Source: Armatimonadota bacterium | Lineage (GTDB): Bacteria; Armatimonadota; Chthonomonadetes; Chthonomonadales; CAJBBX01 | Length of the DNA: 37,684 nucleotides | Reading direction: 5' to 3' | Assembly: GCA_026392115.1 (NCBI GenBank) | Contig: JAPLCQ010000157.1 | Span: 1 to 37,684, forward strand | Part shown: in pieces, positions 6,997-16,440 of the stretch | How the letters are laid out: each line of letters begins with the position of its first letter | Position numbering within the stretch: the first letter of the stretch is position 1 | The notes under the pieces: generated by a model | Databases searched by the model: none | The model's input: only the letters and a program-made list of their open reading frames with translations | What the model was told of the DNA's origin: nothing | Made by a program: the position numbers and the translations under genes

Positions 6997-8229
6997 TCCC
7001 TCGGCGACCTCCATGGCCACGCGGGCCCACTCGAACAGGCGCTGCGGCTCGTAGCGGACGGTGCTGATGTCCTTCAGGATGTACTCCAGCGGGCAACCGT
7101 TCCGCTTGCAGACTTCGCGCGTGGTCACCAGGTCCTCGCGGACGGCGTCCAGCGCGTAGTTGTCCCACGCCAGGAAGGCGGGGTTGGGCTTGCGGCTGAA
7201 GACGAAGTCGCCGGAAATGTTCGCGGCGCCCTTCTCCTGGTTGGCCCACGGGCTCATGGAGACCTTGCGGACGTGCGGGATCATGCCGACCTCGCGCATC
7301 TTGCCGTCCAGCGGGTCGCAGCAGCCGTAGTAGGTGAGCCCGAAGCGACTGAAGAGCTTGCTCGCGTAGTCGACCTCGTACTCCTTGAACATCTTCGGCG
7401 AGACGGTGGAGAACATCTGGGCGAGGCCCATGCCCCAGAGGTCGGCGCAGCGGGGCTTGGCCGGGTCATAGCCGGGCGCCGGCAGGTCGTCGGTCCAGGC
7501 GCCGGTGCAGTGGATGAGGCTCTGCGGCCCGCAGAGGAGTCCCTGCTCCTCGAGCTGGTCCAGCATGACGCCGTAGCCGTCGGTCATCCGGCCCACAAGG
7601 CGGTGCATGTAGTCCGGCTCGTCGGCGATCTTGTAGAGGGCTCCCTGTACGCCCATCCAGGTGCTGATGGGATCCCAGAGCGAGAGGTTCAGGTCGGCGC
7701 CTTCGGCGCGGACATCGATGATCCCGTCGAACAACTCGTGGGCCGCGGCCAGGCGGCGGTCGGTCTCCTCCGCCACATGCCAGACCTTCGGCATCTGGAT
7801 CTTCTCCAGGTCGTCCTCGGTCTCGAACTGGTTGGTGAACATATGTCCCACCACCGAGTTGGTGGGGTCGCCAACGACGATGTCCTCTTGCACGCGGATG
7901 CCGAACCCGGTGTTGGCGATCGCTTTGGGGACCCGGATGAAGGGCTCGACCACCATGTCCACACGGAAGTTGCGCCACTGGAAGAGGGTGCTCCGCAGGG
8001 CCCACTCATAGCCGCGGCATTCGGCGTCTTCGCACCGCAGCGTGAGCGCGTCATCGACGTTGATCTCGTTCCAGCAGACCTGGTCGATCATCACCATGGG
8101 CCGCTCGGGCTTGAGGCCGTTCAGCTTGCGCCAGAGGCGGCGCTTCTCCTCCTGCACGGGCAGAGCCGCGATCTCGGCCACCTGCCGGGCCAGTTCCCGA
8201 ATGATGGCGGTATCCTGCAGTCCGGGCAT
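6991..8229 (-). CDS. uroporphyrinogen decarboxylase (URO-D)-like protein
   Basis: A 412-residue protein related to the URO-D/MtaA/CmuA superfamily, which includes haem-pathway decarboxylases and corrinoid-dependent methyltransferases. Recognisable parts are an N-terminal helical region, a long barrel with 'LIHCTGAWTDDLPAPGYD' (about residues 247-264), and a C-terminal YYGCCDPLDGKM motif. A late KPNPAF segment follows. The adjacent Cys pair and the loss of classic haem-pathway context argue for the methyltransferase-like or unassigned branch rather than HemE. The start at 8229 has a good AGAGGGGG ribosome site; the frame could extend to 8400 but without support. It is divergent from sdhC. The substrate cannot be deduced. 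Confidence 0.85.
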   Translation of the reverse strand: MPGLQDTAIIRELARQVAEIAALPVQEEKRRLWRKLNGLKPERPMVMIDQVCWNEINVDDALTLRCEDAECRGYEWALRSTLFQWRNFRVDMVVEPFIRVPKAIANTGFGIRVQEDIVVGDPTNSVVGHMFTNQFETEDDLEKIQMPKVWHVAEETDRRLAAAHELFDGIIDVRAEGADLNLSLWDPISTWMGVQGALYKIADEPDYMHRLVGRMTDGYGVMLDQLEEQGLLCGPQSLIHCTGAWTDDLPAPGYDPAKPRCADLWGMGLAQMFSTVSPKMFKEYEVDYASKLFSRFGLTYYGCCDPLDGKMREVGMIPHVRKVSMSPWANQEKGAANISGDFVFSRKPNPAFLAWDNYALDAVREDLVTTREVCKRNGCPLEYILKDISTVRYEPQRLFEWARVAMEVAEGG

Positions 8230-8486
8230 GTCGCACCCCCTCTGACGTGGTATTCGTCGGGCGCCTTCGGCGAACTCAGGCCGCCGGACGCTCTGATTGC
8301 GTGTAGTGTACCGAACGAACCGCGCGGCAGCGGCGCAAACGGCGAGCCCCGCGCGGCCGCCGCCGGGAATCTGGAGGGCCCTTGGAACCGTATGGCCCAC
8401 TACGGCCTGTCGCCGGCCGGGTGGCAGGTGCTATAGTCTGGCAATCACGGGCGCAGAAGCCCGGCCGGTCGGGAACGGAGGAAGAC
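8230..8486. other. divergent intergenic region between the URO-D-like gene and sdhC
   Basis: This 257-bp stretch should contain promoters for both directions. I see an extended -10 site for sdhC at 8429-8437. For the minus strand only a weak TACACT hexamer (8310-8305) without a matching -35 is visible. No ORF, RNA gene or riboswitch is recognised. Confidence 0.5.
8429..8437 (+). promoter_or_regulatory. extended -10 promoter element for sdhCAB
   Basis: TGCTATAGT matches an extended -10 element (TGnTATAAT with one mismatch). No good -35 box is present at 16-18 bp. Start of transcription near 8444 would give a leader of about 43 nt that contains the GGAGG site before the sdhC ATG. Confidence 0.4.
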
Positions 8487-9143
8487 ATGCTGGCGGTGCT
8501 CGCGTCGTACCGCACGTTGCTGGGCAAGAAGGGCGCCATGGCGATCACAGGCGCCGCGCTCTTTTTCTTCTTGATCGGCCACCTGCTGGGCAACATCCAG
8601 ATCTTCTTCGGTCCGGAACACCTCAACAACTACGCCGCCTTCCTGAAGAGCACGGGCGAGGTCCTCTGGTTGCTGCGGGCCGGGGTGCTGGCCTGCTTCC
8701 TGCTGCACATCTACTCCAGCCTCCTGGTGACGGTGGCCAACCAGCAGGCGCGTCCGCAGGGCTACGCCGCGAAGCGCTCCCTCGAGACCAGCGCGGCGGC
8801 CCGCACCATGATCTACACGGGGTCCATGGTCCTGCTCTACGTGATCTACCACCTGATGATGTTCACGTTCCTGCGGACGGGACCGGGCTACAGCCCGCAC
8901 GACGTCTACCGCAACGTGGTCCTCTCGTTCCAGCAGCCGGCCATCTCCGCCGTCTACATCGCCGCCATGCTGCTGCTCGGCGCGCACCTCTTCCACGGCG
9001 CCTGGAGCATGGCGCACACGCTGGGACTCAGCGGTCCGGGCTACAAGCCGTGGCGGCGCATGGTGGGTCCGGCGGTGGCCGCGGCCATCGTGGCGGGCTA
9101 CATCTCGATCCCGGTGGCCGTGCTTGCGGGATGGGTTCGATGA
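8487..9143 (+). CDS. sdhC: succinate dehydrogenase/fumarate reductase cytochrome b subunit
   Basis: A 218-residue membrane anchor of the class-B succinate:quinone oxidoreductase type, with five predicted helices. Histidines suited to ligate two b hemes sit at His32 (LIGHLLGN), His74 (LLHIYSS), His122 (IYHLMM) and His167/His170 ([10 protein letters not shown]). The [10 protein letters not shown] motif is characteristic of this single-subunit anchor, so no sdhD is expected and none is present. The start at 8487 has a GGAACGGAGGAAGAC ribosome site; the upstream in-frame extension to 8382 overlaps the promoter and is rejected. It is followed by sdhA after 25 bp. Confidence 0.93.
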   Translation: MLAVLASYRTLLGKKGAMAITGAALFFFLIGHLLGNIQIFFGPEHLNNYAAFLKSTGEVLWLLRAGVLACFLLHIYSSLLVTVANQQARPQGYAAKRSLETSAAARTMIYTGSMVLLYVIYHLMMFTFLRTGPGYSPHDVYRNVVLSFQQPAISAVYIAAMLLLGAHLFHGAWSMAHTLGLSGPGYKPWRRMVGPAVAAAIVAGYISIPVAVLAGWVR

Positions 9144-9168
9144 CGGCGGCGACGGGGAGGATGACGCC

Positions 9169-11085
<1,917 letters not shown>

Positions 11086-11104
11086 CGGCCACGGAGCGGA
11101 CCCT

Positions 11105-11872
11105 ATGAAACTGACACTTCGCATCTGGCGGCAGGACGGCCCCCGGGACAAGGGCAAGTTCGTCGCCTATCCCGTGGATGACGTTGCCGAGGATATGTCG
11201 TTCCTCGAGATGCTCGACGTGCTGAACGAGCGCCTGACCCTGAAGGGCGAGCGGCCGGTGGCCTTCGACAGCGATTGCCGCGAGGGCATCTGCGGCGCTT
11301 GCGGCTTCATGGTCAGCGGCGTGGCCCACGGGCCGCAGAAGCTCACCACGGCGTGCCAGCTCTTCATGCGCCACTTCAAGGACGGCGAGACGGTGGTGGT
11401 GGAGCCCTTCCGGGCGCGGGCGCTGCCGGTGCTCAAGGACCTGATCATCGACCGGTCGGCGCTGGATGCCATCGTGCAGGCCGGCGGCTTCATCTCGGCG
11501 CGCACGGGCAGCGCACCCGAAGCCAACGCCATGCTCATCGCCAAGCCCGTGGCGGATCGGTCCATGGATGCGGCGGCCTGCATCGGCTGCGGCGCCTGCA
11601 TCGCCGCGTGCCCCAACGCCTCGGCCATGCTCTTCACGGCCGCCAAGGTCTCCCACCTCGGCCTCCTGCCCCAGGGCCAGCCCGAGCGGCGCCAGCGCGC
11701 GCTCCGCATGGTGGCGAAGATGAACGAGCTCGGCTTCGGCGGCTGCTCCAACCACGGCGAGTGCGAGGCGGCCTGCCCCAAGGGCATCAGCATCGACTTC
11801 ATCGCGAGGCTGAACCGCGACTACCTTTCCGGCAGCCTCTTCGAGAAGCCCGAGCCGCTCAGCAGCGTGTAG
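11105..11872 (+). CDS. sdhB: succinate dehydrogenase/fumarate reductase iron-sulfur subunit
   Basis: A 255-residue electron-transfer subunit. The N-terminal ferredoxin domain binds [2Fe-2S] through Cys58, Cys63, Cys66 and Cys84 (CREGICGACG...TTAC). The C-terminal domain carries CIGCGACIAACP (Cys159, 162, 165, 169) and CSNHGECEAACP (Cys214, 220, 224), the ligands for the [4Fe-4S] and [3Fe-4S] clusters. It follows sdhA by 19 bp with a CGGAG ribosome site. With sdhC and sdhA it makes the complete complex in the order C-A-B. The extended frame upstream to 10982 overlaps sdhA and is rejected. Confidence 0.97.
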   Translation: MKLTLRIWRQDGPRDKGKFVAYPVDDVAEDMSFLEMLDVLNERLTLKGERPVAFDSDCREGICGACGFMVSGVAHGPQKLTTACQLFMRHFKDGETVVVEPFRARALPVLKDLIIDRSALDAIVQAGGFISARTGSAPEANAMLIAKPVADRSMDAAACIGCGACIAACPNASAMLFTAAKVSHLGLLPQGQPERRQRALRMVAKMNELGFGGCSNHGECEAACPKGISIDFIARLNRDYLSGSLFEKPEPLSSV

Positions 11873-11879
11873 GCGCCGC

Positions 11880-12028
11880 TTCCCTCCCTCCCCTTGCGAA
11901 GCAGGGGGAGGGCCGGGGTGGGGGTTTGGCCGTTAGATCATACATTTTCCGATTTGCCTGCCTTACGGCTACCCCCATCCCGGCATTCCCCCTCCGCGAC
12001 TGCGTCGCGCAAGGGGAAGGAGCACGGC
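11880..12028. mobile_element. MITE-like palindromic repeat element
   Basis: Two related arms face each other around a roughly 35-bp centre. The left arm (about 11883-11936) reads CTCCCTCCCCTTGCG, AGGGGGA, GCCGGGGTGGGGGT, GCCGTTA; the reverse complement of the right arm (about 11961-12023) reads CTCCTTCCCCTTGCG, AGGGGGA, GCCGGGATGGGGGT, GCCGTAA, with small indels. The left arm also folds on itself (11888-11897 with 11901-11910, 9 of 10 bp). No ORF lies inside. The layout fits a non-autonomous palindromic element or a REP/BIME-like repeat placed just after sdhB. No target-site duplication was identified. Confidence 0.5.
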
Positions 12029-12038
12029 CACGGCTCCG

Positions 12039-12066
12039 CCACTCGCCACTCGCCATTCGCCGTTCG
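12039..12066. repeat. degenerate heptamer tandem repeat (4 units)
   Basis: Four consecutive 7-mers, CCACTCG, CCACTCG, CCATTCG and CCGTTCG, follow the consensus CC(A/G)(C/T)TCG. They resemble the short tandemly repeated heptamers known from cyanobacterial genomes. The repeat lies directly beside the palindromic element, and a similar unit occurs at the window's left edge. Confidence 0.5.
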
Positions 12067-12080
12067 CCTCCCTCACATCT

Positions 12081-12115
12081 CCTTCATAACCGGGTCGTCT
12101 GTAGGGTTGTGAAGG
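12081..12115 (+). promoter_or_regulatory. stable inverted repeat upstream of the small membrane protein
   Basis: CCTTCATAACC (12081-12091) and GGTTGTGAAGG (12105-12115) form an 11-bp stem with a single T-G wobble and a 13-nt loop. It lies 58 bp before the ATG of the small membrane-protein gene. It could be an operator or an RNA structure in the leader; no U-tract follows it, so it does not look like an intrinsic terminator. Confidence 0.3.
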
Positions 12116-12173
12116 GTGCAGGGACCGGTTGTTCCCGACCATGGGACAGGCCCGGCGCCCGAGGAGGTGTACG

Positions 12174-12485
12174 ATGCATCAGCGATTCCATCTGGCAGCC
12201 TGGGCCGTGACGCCGATCTCGGCCTTCGCCCCCGTGGCCCGGTCCGCGGTGGCCGCCGCGGGATGGGCGGCCGCCCTTGCGGCCTCCGCGGTCTGCGCGG
12301 TGGTCTGCGCGGCCCTGCTCTTCGCTCCGCCGTTCGTCATGCTCCTGGCGCTCAGCGCGGCGGGGCTGCGGCGCTCGTCCGAGGCCATCGCCCGGTCCGC
12401 ACGGCGGGCGCGATACGAGTGGCGCGTGCTCTGCGCCGCCACCGACGCCCACCGCTTCGGCCCGCATGCCCCGCAGGCCCTGTAG
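12174..12485 (+). CDS. small hypothetical membrane protein
   Basis: A 103-residue protein with a long Ala/Val-rich hydrophobic stretch that could form two helices (about residues 24-40 and 42-62). A short basic C-terminal tail rich in Arg and Ala follows. I recognise no family. The ATG at 12174 is preceded by a strong GAGGAGG ribosome site at 12161-12167, which is the main support for the gene being real. An in-frame ATG at 12129 lacks such a site. It stands alone between the repeat region and a convergent gene. Confidence 0.55.
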   Translation: MHQRFHLAAWAVTPISAFAPVARSAVAAAGWAAALAASAVCAVVCAALLFAPPFVMLLALSAAGLRRSSEAIARSARRARYEWRVLCAATDAHRFGPHAPQAL

Positions 12486-12492
12486 CCGCCGC

Positions 12493-12533
12493 GGGGCGGC
12501 CATGGGGCCAGGGCGGCCACGGGGGGCCGCCCC
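12493..12533. terminator. GC-rich inverted repeat between convergent genes
   Basis: GGGGCGGCC (12493-12501) and GGCCGCCCC (12525-12533) form a perfect 9-bp stem around a 23-nt loop. The right arm touches the stop codon of the GxGYxYP gene (12535-12533), and the small membrane-protein gene ends at 12485. The element may be a bidirectional terminator or a copy of a dispersed GC-rich repeat. Confidence 0.45.
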
Positions 12534-14242
12534 TACGGGTTGGCTTCGTTGAAGAGGCGGACGTACTCGGCCAGGGTGACGGGCACGTATTCCGGGCCCA
12601 GGCGCCGCATGACCTCCACGTACTCAGTGGGATTGTACGTCCAGCTCAGCGCCATGGCGTGCATGAAACCGGGGCGGGCGGTGGGCGCATGGGCCCGGAC
12701 ATCGTTCACCAGCCAGTCGACGCTCTGCTCCTTGGTGCGCGAGCCGAAGCCGGTGTCCCACCGCGTCAAGCAGTGTGAGACCAGCACGGATCGGCTCCCC
12801 AGCCGGTAGTTGCCGTTGTCGCCGGTCAGCTCGCCGTCGCGGCCCATGCCCAGTTCAACCGAGCGGACCTCCGGGATGCCCTCGATGAACCGTAGCGTGA
12901 CCGGGTCCAGCCTCTTGCGGTCGAAGGGCTTCCACGAGTCGGTGTAGAGCTGCAGGTCTCGCAGTCCCATCCTCCGCATGTAGTCGCGCGTCTGCCGCAG
13001 GTACTCGCTCCATGCGCGCTCGGGCTCCTTCACCTTCGCGAAGAGGTTGCGGTAGGGGTGGTTGTAACCCGCGCCGGAGAGGGCGACGAAGAAGAAGTCG
13101 TTCGGCGTGGCGTCGTCGTAGAAGCGCTCCATGATGGCCGGGGCCAGGTCCAGCACGGCGGGACCTACGTTCCAGTTGAAGGGGAGCTTGCCGCGCTGGG
13201 GGTCTTGCCACTGCTTCCACTGCACGTGCTGCAGGTAGAAGGGCGAATCGCCGGACTCGGTGAACTCGAAGCAGACGTAGATCTTCGACCGGTCCAGCGC
13301 CGGGGCCGCCCGCTCGTCCAGGCGGGCCTGGTAACGTCGCACCGCGGCGGGCCAATCGACCTTCACGCCGCTGAGCAGCGAAATGTTGCCGCAGAGGCTC
13401 GTCACCAGCGTGTACTGACCCGTCTCCCCCGCCATCCCCACGCCGGTGTACTCGTTGATGCCCGGGTCGGCGCCGGTGAACCAGAAGCCCGCCACCGGGA
13501 TGTTTGGCCGCGAGGCCCGCAGCACCTTCTCGACCACGGCACGCTCGGCCCCGTGGTTGCGGGCGACGCCGTCGCTCATCTCCTCGCCGGTGATCCAGAA
13601 GGTGAAGACGCGGTTGGCCACCAGGTAGTCGTAGTGCGAAATCTCGGCCGCCTGCGGGTTCATGGAGGCGAGGAGACGCTTGCTCATGCGAGGAAGCAGA
13701 TGCCGGCGAGCCCATTCCAGAGCCTCGGCGTTGGTGCGCCAGCGGCCGCGCAGGTCCACCACGGGCCTGCCGCCCGCCAACCGTTGGGCGTCGTCCGGCG
13801 CGCAGGCGAGGCCGTTCTCCAGCGATCCGAGCATGACGGCGGCGTTCATGCTCCCCGTGAGGTCGGGATCGTAGAGGAAGACCTTACGGTAGCAGCGACC
13901 GTAGCGCGCGGGCATGTCGGCCGGGACCAGCGCCTTCGACGCGCGCACGTAGCCCTTGCGCTTCAGGCGCTCGAGCCAGAACGCGTCGGACGGCCCCGGG
14001 TGCAGTAGATAGACGGTCGCGCGTGGGCCGCGGTTGGCCAGTCCCTGCAGCATGGTCAACGTCAGGCGCATGGCCGGCGTCTGCGCGGAGACGTCCACAA
14101 CGTCCACCACGGCCGCGGGCGGCGGTCCCATGGGCCAGATGCGCCGCGAGACGCCGACCTCGGCCCCATGCGCGCCGGCCATGCAGAGGACGCAACCGGT
14201 CAATGCCGCCGCGTCCCGAAGGATTCCGCCGCCGGATGTCAT
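12533..14242 (-). CDS. GxGYxYP-domain putative glycoside hydrolase, secreted
   Basis: A 569-residue protein matching the GxGYxYP family, whose members occur with carbohydrate-degrading genes in Bacteroidetes, PVC and Armatimonadota genomes and are thought to act on glycans. The N-terminal part (VVDVVDVSAQTPAMRLTLTMLQGLANRG) is the typical first domain. The family's naming motif appears as GAGYNHP (about residue 390), with His in place of the second Tyr. A hydrophobic N-terminus beginning MTSGGGILRD and containing CVLCMAGAHGAE looks like a signal peptide. The start at 14242 has a GGGAGAT ribosome site; the longer frame to 14308 does not. It is divergent from the fucosidase gene, with 95 bp between. 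The enzymatic activity is not proven for the family. Confidence 0.85.
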   Translation of the reverse strand: MTSGGGILRDAAALTGCVLCMAGAHGAEVGVSRRIWPMGPPPAAVVDVVDVSAQTPAMRLTLTMLQGLANRGPRATVYLLHPGPSDAFWLERLKRKGYVRASKALVPADMPARYGRCYRKVFLYDPDLTGSMNAAVMLGSLENGLACAPDDAQRLAGGRPVVDLRGRWRTNAEALEWARRHLLPRMSKRLLASMNPQAAEISHYDYLVANRVFTFWITGEEMSDGVARNHGAERAVVEKVLRASRPNIPVAGFWFTGADPGINEYTGVGMAGETGQYTLVTSLCGNISLLSGVKVDWPAAVRRYQARLDERAAPALDRSKIYVCFEFTESGDSPFYLQHVQWKQWQDPQRGKLPFNWNVGPAVLDLAPAIMERFYDDATPNDFFFVALSGAGYNHPYRNLFAKVKEPERAWSEYLRQTRDYMRRMGLRDLQLYTDSWKPFDRKRLDPVTLRFIEGIPEVRSVELGMGRDGELTGDNGNYRLGSRSVLVSHCLTRWDTGFGSRTKEQSVDWLVNDVRAHAPTARPGFMHAMALSWTYNPTEYVEVMRRLGPEYVPVTLAEYVRLFNEANP

Positions 14243-14337
14243 ATCTATCTCCCGGTTGACGCCCATGCCGGGCGCCGCTTCCATGCATAGAGTACCGGAG
14301 AGGTACATCCACCCATGCCGAGCCGGAGGTCCATCCC

Positions 14338-15677
14338 ATGCCGCTGCGCCTTGCTTTGCCCGGAGCCATGCTCCTCATCGCCGCGATGACCGCCCACGCC
14401 GAACAGGCCCCGCCCAGGCCCACGCCCGTCCAGGCCGCCTGGCAGGAGATGGAGCTGGGCATGTTCATCCACTACGATATGAACGTCTTCAAGCCCGGTT
14501 GGGACCACAGGCAGTACGCGACGCGGCCCGGACCGGAGCTCTTCAACCCCGCCAGGCTGAACACGGACCAGTGGCTGGAGGCCGCCCGCGCCATGGGCGC
14601 CAAGTACGCCGTGCTCACCGCCAAGCACGGGAGCGGCTTCATGCTCTGGCAGAGCGACCTCTACCCCTTCGGCATGAAGCAGTCGCCCTTCCAGAACGGC
14701 CAGGGCGACATCGTGCGCGACTTCGTGCGCTCGTGCCGCAAGTTCGGCATCAAGCCCGGCATCTACGCGCACATGGGCTGCAACGGCTACCTGGAGGTCG
14801 ACAACCCCGGCCTGGTGAACCGGGGCCGCGGCGGCACGCCCGACGAGCAGGCGCGCTACGCCCGCATCTGCGAGGGGATGCTGAACGAGCTCTGGGGCCG
14901 CTACGGCAAGCTCGCCGAGATCTGGTTCGACGGCGGCGTGCTGGACCCCGACAAGGGCGGCCCCGACATGCTCTCCATCCTGCGGAAGCGGCAGCCCAAT
15001 GCCACCGTCTTCCAGGGACCGGCGGCCACGATCCGCTGGATCGGCAACGAGGACGGCGTGGCGCCCTACCCCTGCTGGGCCACCGTGCCCGCCGAGCGCG
15101 ACTACGCCGGTACCCCGACGGCGTCCGCTGGCTGCCGGGCGAGTGCGACGTGCCGGTCCGTGCGGGCATCTGGATGTGGGAGCCAAACACCGAGAGCCGC
15201 CTCTTCAGCGTGGATCAGCTCATGGATCGCTACTACCGCTCCGTGGGCCACAACTGCAACCTGCTGCTCAACGCCAACCCCGGGCCGGACGGGCTCATCC
15301 CCGAGGCCGACATGCGCCGCTACAAGGAGTTCGGCGACGAGATCCGCCGCCGCTTCGGCCGATGCCTCGCCCAGACCTCGGGCAGCGGCGCCACGGTGGA
15401 GCTGCCGCTGCGCAAACGCGCACGCATTGATCATGTGATCACCATGGAGGCGATCGCGCAGGGCGAGCGGGTCCGCGAATATGTCGTTGAGGGGCTCGTG
15501 GGCGGGCAGTGGCGCGAGCTGTGCCGCGGCGAGGCCATCGGCCACAAGAAGATCGACCGGTTCGCGCCGACGGAGGTGAGCCGGGTTCGCTGGCGCTGCC
15601 TCAGCTCCGTGGCCGAGCCCTCGCTGCGCCGGTTGGCCGTCTACCGCGTCGACGCGGCTCCGGAGGTGAAGCCGTGA
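14338..15677 (+). CDS. GH29 alpha-L-fucosidase, interrupted by a -1 frameshift
   Basis: A retaining exo-fucosidase of family GH29 with a signal peptide (about residues 1-21). Visible motifs are MELGMFIHYD (38-47), TAKHGSGFMLW (94-104) and EIWFDGG (194-200), with Asp198 as the likely nucleophile. The first frame runs to about 15112 and then turns to nonsense ending at 15438. The correct continuation lies in the -1 frame (PDGVRWLPGECDVPV...) and ends at 15677. Adding one C to the CCCC run at 15113-15116 restores the typical GTPDGVRW sequence and a 446-residue protein. The C-terminal part (about 360-446) is an additional beta domain. The downstream acetyltransferase GTG overlaps the restored stop (GTGA). 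The defect may be a sequencing error or a recent mutation; no standard slippery heptamer is present. Confidence 0.85.
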
Positions 15678-16408
15678 GCGAGACCTCCATGCATCCGTTC
15701 CGGGCGCGCCTCGACGAAGCCGCCCGGCTCATCGGCGATGGCCTGGATGGGGCCTCCATCCGCCGCGTCCTCCGGCTCTGCGAGGCGCCGATCCCCAGCG
15801 ACGAGGCGTTGGACCACCTGCGGCTCTACAGCGAGACGCTCCCCAAGGGGCGCGAACCGGGCTTCACCGACGAGCAGCGCTACCTCCACGCGCTGTGGGA
15901 CCTCTTCGACCGCGGCCCGGCCTCGATCACGGTGAACTTCTCCATCCCGTTCCGCAGGCTCATCGCGGCCAGGCTCTTCCGGCAGTGCGGCCCGGCCTTC
16001 ATCTGCGAGGAGCAGGTGCGGTTCAACTTCGGCCAGTTCATCGCGGTGGGGCAAAACGTCTTCTTCAACCGCGGCGTGTTCCTGGACAGCAAGGGTGGCA
16101 TCGCCATCGGCGACGACGTGGCGCTGGCCGAGGACGTCCGGATCTTCACCCACGGGCACTCCGAGGCCTCGCACATGGAGCGGACCTACCAGCCCGTCAC
16201 CATCGGCAGCCGAGCCAAGGTCTACGCTGGCGCCACGATCCTGCCGGGCGTGACCATCGGCGAGGATGCCATCGTCGGCTCCGGCTCCATCGTCTCGCAC
16301 GACGTACCCGCCGGCATGGTGGCCGTGGGCGTTCCCGCCAAGGTCGTCCGCGAGCGCCGCACGGAGGGGCGCCACGGCGAGGACCTCGACCACCTCTGGC
16401 TCTTCTGA
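15674..16408 (+). CDS. left-handed beta-helix O-acetyltransferase
   Basis: A 244-residue protein. The N-terminal roughly 110 residues are mostly helical; the C-terminal part has hexapeptide repeats (GGIAIGDDVALAEDVRI, VTIGSRAKVYAGATI, VTIGEDAIVGSGSIV) of the left-handed beta-helix fold. It ends in VGVPAKVVRER, the usual end of sugar O-acetyltransferases of the LacA/NodL/Maa type. His160 and His162 in FTHGHS fit the catalytic histidine region. It uses acetyl-CoA to acetylate a sugar hydroxyl; the acceptor is unknown. The GTG start at 15674 overlaps the fucosidase stop and has a GGAGGTG site; an ATG at 15689 is an alternative. It lies in a sugar-degradation operon. Confidence 0.85.
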   Translation: MSETSMHPFRARLDEAARLIGDGLDGASIRRVLRLCEAPIPSDEALDHLRLYSETLPKGREPGFTDEQRYLHALWDLFDRGPASITVNFSIPFRRLIAARLFRQCGPAFICEEQVRFNFGQFIAVGQNVFFNRGVFLDSKGGIAIGDDVALAEDVRIFTHGHSEASHMERTYQPVTIGSRAKVYAGATILPGVTIGEDAIVGSGSIVSHDVPAGMVAVGVPAKVVRERRTEGRHGEDLDHLWLF

Positions 16409-16440
16409 GCCCGCGCCAAGACACGAGGAGAGAACGCATC

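Noticed and set aside
11880-12075. A CRISPR array or rRNA/tRNA gene in the repeat-rich intergenic region
   Set aside because: The repeats are inverted arms and 7-mers without regular spacers, and no tRNA or rRNA signature is visible.
15113-15116. Programmed -1 frameshifting in the fucosidase gene
   Set aside because: The site T ACC CCG does not allow good re-pairing of the P-site tRNA. No slippery X XXY YYZ heptamer is present. A missing C in a C run is the simpler reading.
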